Positions 55,236 to 64,000 of a stretch of DNA of 64,000 nt are shown in pieces. This stretch comes from Rhipicephalus microplus. Lineage: Eukaryota > Arthropoda > Arachnida > Ixodida > Ixodidae. Both the position numbers and the translations under genes were made by a program. Each line of letters starts with the position of its first letter. Position 1 is the stretch's first letter. The stretch covers positions 250,158,092 through 250,222,091 of the forward strand of contig NC_134710.1 of the NCBI RefSeq assembly GCF_043290135.1, given 5' to 3'. The notes under the pieces are model-generated. The model saw nothing but the letters and a program-made list of their open reading frames with translations, was not told the DNA's origin and made no database searches.

Positions 55236-55925
55236 AATCGACGGTAGATGGTCACTACCATAAGGGTTGTTTATTGTTTCCCATGTAAAATCTGCAAATA
55301 GTGAGCTAGAGCAGTGCCAAATCCAAGCAACTCATGGTACCTGTGCCTGGAGAGCAGTATGTTGGTGATCCAGTGTTTAAAAGACACACATTGTTAGTAA
55401 GAATAAAATCTTCAATTACCTGCCCTCTACTGTCTGTCTTTACACTACCCCATAGTATGTTATGCGCATTAAAATCTCCTGCCATTAAAGAAGATGTAGG
55501 TAGCTGTTCTGCAATCAATTCTAGATCATTTCTAGATCAGTAAAATTCAATTCTAGATCAATCAATTCTAGTAAAATCAATTCTAGATCAGTAAAATGTG
55601 TATGAGGTGGAATGTATATGGAACAAATAGTGATAGTTTTATGTGATAAAATGGTGACTGCAGCCGTTTCAATAAAACTGTTAACTATCACTTCTCTTAC
55701 TGCTATACCACTTTGGACAACAATGGCGACGCCGCCCGACAGCTGGTTGCTTTGCGAGCGGTCGCGACGTATAACAGTGTAACCTTTTTGTATTTCGGTG
55801 TTTTTTGGTCCCAGATTAGTTTCCTGCAAGCATAATGCTACAGGAGAGAAGCTTGTGAATATGTCCTTAATGTCGCTTAAGTTTTGTGTCATGCCTCTGC
55901 AGTTCCAATGGATGATGTATGCCAT
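55236..55925 (-). pseudogene. L-C endonuclease
   Basis: MAYIIHWNCRGMTQNLSDIK and VALCLQETNLGPKNTEIQKG carry the N and E residues of APE-type endonucleases. RDRSQSNQLSGGVAIVVQSG and SLMAGDFNAHNILWGS (GDFNAH) follow, then NPYGSDHLPSIVK with the SDH motif just before the P-like insertion. A tandem repeat of TTCTAGATCAGTAAAA-type units at about 55515-55598 disrupts the middle of the domain. Confidence 0.87.
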
Positions 55926-56006
55926 TACGTGAAATGATGTGTATAAAATTTAGTATTTCGGGTTAGTTGTGCATAAGCTAAAAAGCGACACTATTCGTGT
56001 GCTTCG

Positions 56007-57059
56007 TCACTTCTTTTTTTGTGGGGCCGAAAGTGTGTTTCGGCTCCCTTTTCCTCCTTTGCAGGGAGGGATGATGGGCTGCCTGATCGCCCTGCTAGTT
56101 GAAGCAGGGTCTGTCAGGCTTTCAGTGTTCGATGGACTCACGTCCATGGACTCAGCACCACCAGGGTGCTCAACAGTGTTGGTGCCCGGCGAGAGTGCTG
56201 GCCTCCTCAAGGGAGGCTGGCTACTCGGCACCCTTGTTGAGACCTCTTTTGCCTCGACATTAGGTTGGCTGGCACCAACACTGGTCGAGGCTTTGGGGCC
56301 TCCCTGAAAAAAGGCACTTGGTGCCTTTTTTTCGCTCTTGTCTGGGGGATGGACCGTGGCCACTAGGTCCTGGAGTTCCACCTGTGTGCCTACAGAGACC
56401 GTTGGCGGTGCCTTCCCCCTTTGCACCGCTTCAGCGTAGGTGCCCTTTTGGGCAAGAACCACTCGCTGGCGTGCTTCTAGATACGATATGTTTTCTTTGG
56501 TTTTCAGTGTATGTCTTTTTTTTTGCTATTCTGGGCAGGAGCGCGAGTACGCTTCATGGGGCCCCTTGCAGTTCACACAGTTTAAAGCGTTCGTGCACTC
56601 GCCATGTTCATGTTCATTCTGGCCGCATTTCATGCAGGTTGGACTACCACGACATGAATGAGACCCGTGCCCAAACCTCTGGCACCGGAAGCACCTGCGA
56701 GGATTAGGTATGTAGGGCCTCACACGTAGGTAAAGATACGCTACCTTAACTGCAGCAGGAAGCGTTGTGCTTGCGAAGGTTAGTATTACATTCCTTGTGC
56801 GGGTTTCCTTCTTATCTCTACGGATGATGATTGCTCGTGCGGCAAGTACACCTTGATCCGCTAAAGCATCCTCAATTTCTGCATCGGTGCACTTGAGCAG
56901 TTCATTGTCGGATATTACACCTCGCGTGTAATTGAGAGATCGGTGAGCTGTTACACGGACTTCATGTTGTCTAATTTTGTCACTTTGTTCTTTGTTTTTC
57001 ACTTCTATGAGGAGATCTCCTGAATTCATTTTTTTGCACTGTAATTGCTTCCAATGCAT
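56007..57059 (-). pseudogene. L-C ORF1 with CCHC knuckles
   Basis: The frame 57059-56526 starts MHWKQLQCKKMNSGDLLIEV, an RRM-like gag region, and ends with three knuckles: CFRCQRFGHGSHSC, CMKCGQNEHEHGEC and CVNCKGPHEAYSRSC. The frame 56462-56007 continues with a Pro/Ser/Thr-rich tail (MVLAQKGTYAEAVQRGKAPP). ORF1 proteins bind the LINE RNA. The knuckles are intact, but a frame change separates the tail. Confidence 0.87.
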
Positions 57060-57782
57060 TCTTTGATTGCTTTTGCAATCGGGAATGGTGATATGTCCTG
57101 AATCTTAGTTTCAGTCAATAACGTTACAACAAAGAATTTCGGGTAATCGCTCTCTTTAGTAAGAAGGTTTCTACTTGCCTTGGTGCGACCCCTTTTACGG
57201 GACCGATCGTTGTGGAAAGGGGGGGGTACTTTTTTCCATAGAAAAGCATGTTCAATCGGTAGCTATGCTGGCCACCCACCATGGGTGGCCAGCATAGCTA
57301 AAAAGGGAAACGTCCAAAAAGTCCAAAAAGGGAAACGTATACACACGTTAGCCATACATTGCTACTATAACCCTGTGGTCCTGACCAAGGGAGGTCAGTC
57401 CCCCAGGGTTAACCCTAGCCGCCAAGAAATTCGGAAGTAAACGGAAAAGAGAAGACGACAGGACAGGTAAGAAGTAAGCGATAAAGACGAAGATGTAGGG
57501 AGAGAGAAATAGGAAAAGACGACTGCCGATTTCCCCTGGGTGGGTCAGCCCAGGGGTGCCGTCTACGTGAAGCCGGGGCCAAAGGGGTGTATTGCAATAC
57601 TCTGCCGGGGGGCCTTAAAGGTCCAATCACCCAGCGTCGACTCAACCCCCAGGATCCCATTTTCCCCGGACACGGCAAAGCCACACACGGCTAGGCGTGG
57701 AAGGGAGCCAAAACTCCCCCGTTAGCTCGGGTCCGTGGTGTCGCTACACACCAAACGCCTACTTGCGCAGGCGCCCCTGCGG
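57060..57782 (-). other. L-C 5' leader
   Basis: A GC-rich leader starting GCAGGGGCGCCTGCGCAAGT on the minus strand. A short tandem GTCCAAAAAGGGAAACGT at 57302-57338 and an inverted GGCCACCCA/TGGGTGGCC pair (57270-57291) are visible. It may hold the internal promoter usual for LINEs. Confidence 0.5.
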
Positions 57783-58044
57783 GGGTTTCATTTCACACTA
57801 AGTACATGAGAGTGCTGTTGAAGTGCTCTATGAGGCTATTTTTCTGCGGAAGGCCCACTTGCTAGCCTGTGGGTTAAGGCAGTACTGCCGATAAGCGAAA
57901 TTTCAGTTATGTTTCCTCTAAAAGTGAGGCCATTTGTGCACTTTCTTAAAAACAAGCAACATGGTAAGTTACGAAGAGGGACAGCACTGTTGACATGTCC
58001 AAGAAAGGAAGAACAAGTATCTTCAAAAGTCACAAAATACATTA

Positions 58045-59504
58045 CAGGGTTCGTACAGGTTTCCAAAGTAAAAATTCAAGGATATTCAAGGACTTTCCAG
58101 GACTTGTTGCAAGTTTTGCAAGGACTCAAAGCGGCATGCTAAGTTGAAATTTTTCACCCTAAAATTTTCAAAAATAACCAATTTTATTGCATTTACAATA
58201 AATATATAGATACCACAATTATAAAAGAATTGTAGTCTTGAAAACTTCTTGCACCCTCTCCCTCACTCTCCAAAGGGAGAAGGCACGAAGCTGTGTCAGA
58301 CAGTTACGTGCTGACGAGCTTCAACGTGTATGTGTAGTCAGGCCTTAAAGGGGTAGTACTACAACTTTTGTGGCTTGCACGCTCTTTGCTGCAAGCTTTC
58401 ATTACAGCTCCAGCAAGCACTATACACACACCAAGATTTGTTCATTCTCACTACATAATTTGTCACCTTATTTTTATGAAGAATTTTCAGTTCCTGTTTG
58501 TGGGCACAGAGTTGGGCAGGTACGAAGCAGTGTAGCTGTCTTGGTAACATGATTACAAAGCTTTGCACGCGTTATGCTGAGTATTGTCAGCTCTCGCACA
58601 CATGTGCCACACAAGCACCTGCAAAACAAACGTGCCGCTAGCTGCAGCAGCCACGATCCTTTGCCGGTAGGTACACGACGAAAGCTTGGGGGTCACTCAC
58701 CTGACTACAGATCTGGCATTACATCACAACTTTCCTTGCCCTTCCTCGCACTCCTGATGGGTCTCAATAGGAGAATAAGCACTTAGGTGCACTTGGGAAG
58801 TGACTTAAAATATAATCCAAACATTTCCGAAGTTCGACAATTCATGTGGAGTGTCCTAGACTATATAAAGAAAACCCACGTGGTGCTTGCTATAACATTA
58901 AAAGTACCACCCCATTAAGAGCGTTAGCTTGTGAACAGTTGACACTTGCAGCACGTTGCTCAACAACCAAAAAGTAACAACTGTGACAGTGGTTAATTTA
59001 CACTCATCCTGTGGATACATGTGTGTTCTTTTCTAGCATTCTTCTTGGTTTGTTTAAGCAGCACGCTTCCAGTGTCGAGCTGTGACATTTGTTCATCAGC
59101 ACTCGTCCTGTGCGCTCTCATTTCGTGCATCCTTTTTTGCTTGAGCGGCGAGCTGCATGTATGGGGTTGTTTGCCCTTCTTCGCGTGACATTCCAATGTC
59201 TCGCTATCGCATTCACTGGTCCACCCTCGCCACAAAACTAACATTTTTTTTCACGTGCATTTTTTCAAAATGGGACCATGTGCACCCATGCCGCATTACA
59301 GCTTTGAGAATGGGCAGTTTGACAGGCACACACACCGATCTACCACATTTAGGAAGTCGCGATGTCGATATGAGAGTGCACTACTCACAAAATTCAAGCA
59401 TTTTCAAGGATGGCAAAAAATTTTAGGACTTTAAAGAGCTTTGAAAATGTTTTTTTTTCAAACTCAAGGGTTTTCAAGGCTTTCAAGGACCTGTACGAAC
59501 CCTG
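58045..59504. mobile_element. DNA transposon with CAGGGTTCGTACAGG termini
   Basis: CAGGGTTCGTACAGGT at the left and its complement at the right bound 1460 bp, with CATTA on both outer sides (58040-58044, 59505-59509). Sub-terminal CTTGAAA or TTCAAGGA motifs repeat several times near both ends. It carries the second copy of the 91-bp repeat. A minus-strand frame at 58993-59244 is of unknown nature. Superfamily is left open; the 5-bp duplication does not fit hAT (8 bp). Confidence 0.72.
58567..58657. repeat. 91-bp repeat, copy 2
   Basis: Identical to 52396-52486. CTTTGC lies directly before it and, one base after its end, again, which may be a short target duplication. Confidence 0.85.
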
Positions 59505-59509
59505 CATTA

Positions 59510-60231
59510 AGATAGGAGAAGCTGGTATAAATTGTTTGCCAAATAGATTCTTAATGTAACTATAACCATTTATTCATTGCAAACATGATACTGTACCTCA
59601 ACTGAACCATCCTTTGGAGCTTGCTTCAAAGGGCAGAGAGTCATGGGAGGCCAAAAATCGTGTAAAGATATCAAAATTATAAAACTGACTGAAAGGAAAT
59701 ACTTCTTTCTGGGAAGGAAGCTTCTCCTCAAGTCTTTGCATATTTGGAACACACTCATCAACATTAAAGAGATACTGAACAACACTAGCCAACTAGAATT
59801 TTAGCCTAAACAAGCTTGTGCGCTGAAGTTAGTTGACGCAGCCTTGTTTTTAGGCAGAAACTAATGAATAATAATTTAAAACAATATATTGTGCCATGGA
59901 CTAGCAATAACATTGCCTTCACTAGAAACAGTGCACCAAACATGCTGCTGACTGCTGATGCATGTCTGGCAGCATAAAAGACCAATGACATCCCGGTAAT
60001 GCTGCTCCTGGTCCACACCACGTCATGACCTCTGGCAGTAGCCAGCATGCCGAAATGTCACATTTTCAGAGTAGAATTCTGATATTTCACTTTTTTTAAG
60101 TTTTGTTCAATAATTTTTTAACCGCTTGTTGGAAACACTTCCCACTCAGAAAGAGGCTTCTTGAGCCTTGATACATTCAGAACACCCCCAGCAACATTGC
60201 CTGCGTGTTAGCAATGTTGTCAAACCAGTTT
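59510..60231. other. Intronic DNA with one exon-like open stretch
   Basis: On the minus strand 59784-59597 is open (FNVDECVPNMQRLEEKLPSQ, then KEVFPFSQFYNFDIFTRFLA) and is flanked by TAG and by GAG/GTACAG. The frame hits a stop two bases before that donor. It is not assigned. Confidence 0.25.
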
Positions 60232-61168
60232 ATAGTAAACTCGAAAGTGCCACGATAAGTGGTCGTTATATCAGTAGTTCATTGTACATGGACTAGCCCA
60301 TAAATACGTCAACTTAGCGGCTGAACCATTTTTTTTCTGCGTATCTTTATTAAAAGCTAACAACTCCTCCACCAAGAAATTAGACCATTTGCATGTTAAG
60401 CGACGCCTGTTTGCTGAGGAGTGAATGGGACCATCTTTGCGATGAACTCGCGCTGTTCTACTGAAGTACGATACCACCACATCCAACAAATCACCCGACT
60501 AGTTGCATGCAGTACATCACTTACTCGGCTCGCACTGTCGCATGCCGGGCCACTTGCAGTCACGTACACGTTTGTGCGTTCGTTGTGCATGCTTCACTCT
60601 GGATTGTGCTTAGGTGTGGCGAGAAGCCTGTCCGTTAAAAAGTTATCGCTTCTCACATTTATAGCTTCTTGCATTTGAAGGCATTGTTCGATTAATCGAT
60701 GAGGGTCGTAGATGCCAAGAACGGCATCAGAAATGTTTGCCTTGCGAAAGCTGACCGCAAGTCTTCATGGTGCCTCCTACTTCTTTTCTTTTATTTCCTC
60801 CCTTTTATTCTACCGGTCGGTGGAGAAACGCCTGGCGCCTTGAAGTGAGCGACCTCGCTACTAACGTCCAAAATTTGCGTGCGGTGCTCGCTGTGGTCTA
60901 CGGTATCTTCGTCGCAAGTTAACTACAGCAGGGCACACACAAGTGCATGCCCATCACATACTTTAGAATGCCAGTTTAATCATCTTTTTGCTGTGTTTGC
61001 GCCATATTTGTATCGAAACCGTGTCGGAAGTGTTCGTTGTAAAAGTAGAAGGCTTTGAAAAATGTTCGCTATATGTGGGCTTAATTTCAATGGGTAGCGT
61101 AGGAAAATCGTAAGTGCACCAAAATATTATCGTTATAACCGATAGATCATTATAAGTGGGCTCGACTG
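60232..61168. repeat. Degenerate Tigger-like element
   Basis: The right end CATTATAAGTGGGCTCGACTG followed by TA resembles the 8570-9458 family ends (complement CAGTCGAGCCCACTTATAA). The left end near 60245 (AGTAAACTCGAAAGTGCC, then GATAAGTGGTCGTTATATC) is a weak partner. No transposase seen. Confidence 0.45.
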
Positions 61169-61170
61169 TA

Positions 61171-63807
61171 TATTCAAATGACCTTCGTGACACAATGCAC
61201 AGGAGGAACCAAGGTGAGATGAGGAAAGTGATGCCTCCACAAATTATAGTTTACACCTGAGGAAAGGACCGAACAGGTCTTGAACCGTTCAGTCTATAAT
61301 ATAAAAAAAAAACTATAGCTGGTGCCAGTTAAGCATCAAGAATTCTTTCACCCAGCCAGGGAAACATGTTTAGAGCCACAAATCTTCAACGCTCATACAG
61401 GCAGCAGAAAGCAGCACTCACATCCCCAACAAACTGAATAAATTGGATGGTGGGTTAAGTTGCAGTTGTTTTGCTATTGAGTTGGCTGTGTGCAGCCTAT
61501 TTAGGGCACAGCCTCTCAAAAGGGCCATGACACCGTCACCCAACAACTTTCGGTTTTCAGCAAAAAATAGAAATGGAATGTCTTTGTGCCTATGCATATA
61601 TGAAAAAATGAACCATAAAAATATATTTCATAGCAAAATAAGCCCTCGAAGTCGCAGGCTATAGAGCCCGCCCACCACCGGCCACCGCCATTTAGCTATG
61701 ACATGTGTGCAGTCATGTGCTGCACGGAGAGGAGCCATTGTTTTCTGCCATTGCAGCCACCACAAATAGTTCAATTTCACAGCTAAGCTAAACAAGGCTG
61801 AAACAGCTCGACTGCATGTGCAATGGAACATAATCAATCGCTGGAAGGAAGACGCTCGCACAGCAAGCAGCTTCTTACCTCGCGGCTCGCGAGTGCACAG
61901 CATCGCCAAACTCTCAGGCCGCATGCAAGTTTTGAAAAAATATTGCTAACAATTTAAGTGCGCAGCCGAAAAGCTAAAAATGGGTGTCTTGGAGCCCCTT
62001 AAAAAAAATGATAAAAATCATTGTAGCTTTTACCGATGCAGAAGACAAACAGTAAATCATGCTATGCCGTCACCTAAAAGAAATTGCCATTACAACTACT
62101 CATGCATGCAATTGCGAGTTTTATCACCTCCTGATTCACAGAGGGTCAAGCTCAGTTTGGAAACATCTTTGTCACTATAAAATGCAAACAAATTTTTCCA
62201 CAGACTTTTTCTGGACTTCTGCAACTGAGCAATCAAAGGGGCAACAAACACCAATCCACCAGAGCCGAGCTTGATAGCTGCTGCCATTTTAAGGTCTAGA
62301 CTACCTCAATCCCTGCAACAGTGCTAACATGTCCAGACTTTTACACTAGCCCACAAAATACAATACAGGTGACCTGTTTACTTCACACCTTAAAGGCTAC
62401 TCTCATGCATTTGGAAAAAAGTTATTGCAGATAAACGGGGCTATCCCTTTGAAGCACGATTGAGTTCAATGCAAGTGTTGCACCTATACTGCCAAAATTG
62501 CAAGGCTTGCTTACACAATAGGTTATATAAGCCTGTCACAGAAACTTCCACAAAAATATTTACATCCCTGTGCTTGCTTCAAGAGTTGGAACAACCATGA
62601 ACATAATGCTGCGCATGCATCCTCAAGCAAGTGTGTACTGAACTATGATTAATATATTCACGAAAGCATTAACATCAGCTGTCTTGCATCAGTGAAAACA
62701 CAGGCAATAAGAGACCTTTCCACAGAATCTCTGATGCAGTTTATCCCCTTCAGCAGAGTTACCCCAAATACGACAAGCTCATATTTTTTTAAAACCAAGC
62801 CACTGCAATGACATCACAGAGTTTCAGTACACACACAGCCCATAATTCAGATTAAACAAAAAATGGCAACTTATTAAACTAGTCCACAATGAAAGGAACC
62901 AGCAAATCAATGAAAACAACCTGAAAAAATGTATTCATAAAGGTCCCAAGGGGTCCATGGTCAATGAATTTTTTGGCGAAAAAATTTCAGGCAGCTTCAC
63001 CTCAATGTCATGAAGGAGAAAAGAAGAAAAAAAAAAACGGAAGGACAGGGTGGCTAGTCAGAATGTTGTGAAGGCTGGTTAAACCGTGGAGCTGGTGGCA
63101 ACACATGGTCTGCATCGGTCCAAACGAGAGGCGAAGAGTAGGAGAGCACAGGAGCGTTAATTGTGCTCTTCCTCTGTCCTCTTCTTCCCATTGCCTGCTT
63201 TGCTCTCATTATAGTTTAACCTTTGCTCTCCTCCACTCTATCCAGCTTGACTTTGTTCATCCTTGTTTCACCAGACTCTACGAGTCACACTAGGCTTCTC
63301 TCCCACCCACTTAGCTCAATCCATTCTCTCCCTCTTGAACCTAAGCTAGAAAGTGCGGACAACAATCTCCATGGATTTACCTCGGCTTTCAACAGCTCCC
63401 ATGTTAATATAAAATGGAAATACTGCCCTCTTTGTAAAATGCCATCTCATCTGGATCAAACATCATGAAAAATAGCGGGTATGTGCCCAGAGTTTCGCGG
63501 CTTTGCCGATATTGCTCTCTTGACATGTGTAGCCGTGCATATGACTCTAAGAGTTGGCACCATGACCAGACCAAAATGGTCTTGAAGTTCACAAAAAGAA
63601 TCATTTCGGCCTTTACATTTGAGGAGAACGAATCTTTGCAATAGGCATGTGCGAACATCTGTCAGTGCAAGTGCACCTTGATCAAAATTTTAACATCAGA
63701 CTTTAATTGTCAGTATTGCTACAATAAATGGGTTTCCCCTGAAATGTCTTCCAATTTTTTCAAAACTGAGTTATCGCTCTAACGTTTTAATATTACATTT
63801 TTCTTAC
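61171..63807. other. Intron between exons B and C, no gene seen
   Basis: No exon, terminal repeat pair or RNA gene could be supported. There is an A-run at 63028-63038. Confidence 0.45.
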
Positions 63808-63902
63808 CTTCATGTTTTCTTTATCTATAATCAGCATCTTGTGGTCTTTACTAGGCTTGATTATCTGCACCGGAGCATCATTAATGACATAAGATTGGAG
63901 AC
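63808..63902 (-). CDS. GBP-like exon B: N-terminal strand of the G domain
   Basis: The exon is 95 bp, with acceptor TTCTTCGTTCTAG and donor AAG/GTAAGA. It completes one split codon and then encodes 31 residues (LQSYVINDAPVQII..., ending DKENMK). The pattern matches the start of GBP GTPase domains, where a short strand is followed by 'L.....AL..L' just before the P-loop strand (human GBP1: residues about 12 to 38). It ends in phase 0, which fits exon C. The gap to exon C is about 15.9 kb, the second largest intron here. Confidence 0.8.
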
Positions 63903-63987
63903 CTAGAACGAAGAAAGAGATTAAGGTAAAAATTCCAAAGTGACACTCAAATTCTAAATGATGGTGCAACCATTATACCATACTCAC

Positions 63988-64000
63988 CAGCATTTGATGC
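63988..64000 (-). CDS. GBP-like exon A (3' end only)
   Basis: Thirteen bases of an exon lie at the window edge. It ends in CTG followed by the strong donor GTGAGTA. It ends in phase 1: its last G joins GT of the next exon to make a glycine codon, giving SNAG-LQSYV across the junction. An intron of only 85 bp separates it from exon B. The N-terminus is outside the window. Confidence 0.6.

Larger units (their letters stand above)
49491..57782 (-). mobile_element. Full-length LINE (L-C), itself interrupted
   Basis: A 15-bp duplication, GGGTTTCATTTCACA, flanks it at 49476-49490 and 57783-57797. Minus-strand order is a 5' leader (57782-57060), ORF1 with knuckles, and ORF2 with endonuclease, RT, RNase H and a C-terminal finger, then a 3' end at 49491. 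A P-like transposon (52770-55228) and a 91-bp repeat (52396-52486) interrupt ORF2. Without them the LINE is about 5.7 kb. It is inactivated by frameshifts and stops. Confidence 0.88.
49286..57808. repeat. MITE split by the LINE L-C
   Basis: The left end CATGTACTATCGGCATCAAA and the sequence to about 49345 are mirrored by 49440-49490 plus, beyond the LINE, 57798-57808 (complement CATGTACTTAG). Without the LINE the element is about 216 bp with inverted arms of roughly 60 bp (shared GTGCACTATAC, CGAAGGCTTGC and GAACAG). Confidence 0.6.

Overview
The window is eukaryotic, repeat-dense DNA and almost certainly comes from a hard tick (Ixodidae, probably a metastriate). The evidence is three copies of a tRNA-derived SINE matching the tick family Ruka, several tick-type non-LTR retrotransposons with RNase H domains, and a spliced arthropod gene with very large introns. 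The species cannot be fixed from the sequence. There are no operons, CRISPR arrays or convincing functional RNA genes.

Host gene: the whole window lies within one minus-strand gene encoding a guanylate-binding-protein (GBP/dynamin superfamily) large GTPase. Seven exons are visible, in transcript order 64000-63988 (partial), 63902-63808, 47948-47787, 23840-23780, 20378-20230, 11651-11565 and 4011-3897. Their phases all agree and together they give the start and core of the GTPase domain: P-loop, switch I threonine, DTEG, and the position of the RD motif. The first exon(s) lie right of the window and the rest of the protein lies left of it. Two introns are about 16 and 24 kb.

Intron content, left to right. 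0-13 kb: SINE remnants, a GGAC-type minisatellite, Ruka copy 1, a partly tandem tRNA-headed SINE with TA microsatellites, a Tigger-like element with 24-bp terminal repeats, and MITEs. 13-20 kb: a Tigger-like element that splits a tRNA-like SINE, a LINE fragment, hairpins, and a Ty3/Gypsy-type LTR element that has lost protease and RT. 22-27 kb: a TTAA-flanked piggyBac-like element and more MITEs and microsatellites. 27-38.7 kb: a second Ty3/Gypsy-type element interrupted by a full-length I-like LINE, itself interrupted by Ruka copy 2. 38.7-40.8 kb: a small gag-only LTR element with LTRs under 100 bp. 44.1-47.5 kb: a 5'-truncated LINE with a 12-bp target duplication. 49.3-57.8 kb: a MITE containing a full-length LINE, which contains a THAP-encoding P-like DNA transposon and a 91-bp repeat. 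58-59.5 kb: an element with CAGGGTTCGTACAGG termini, which carries an identical copy of the 91-bp repeat. 60.2-61.2 kb: a degenerate Tigger-like element.

No mobile element looks intact. Coding parts carry frameshifts, stops or catalytic substitutions, so the only probably functional protein-coding content is the GBP-like gene. The most interesting points are the host GTPase's non-canonical catalytic residues, the P-like THAP transposon with clear insertion boundaries, and the identical 91-bp sequence in two unrelated elements.
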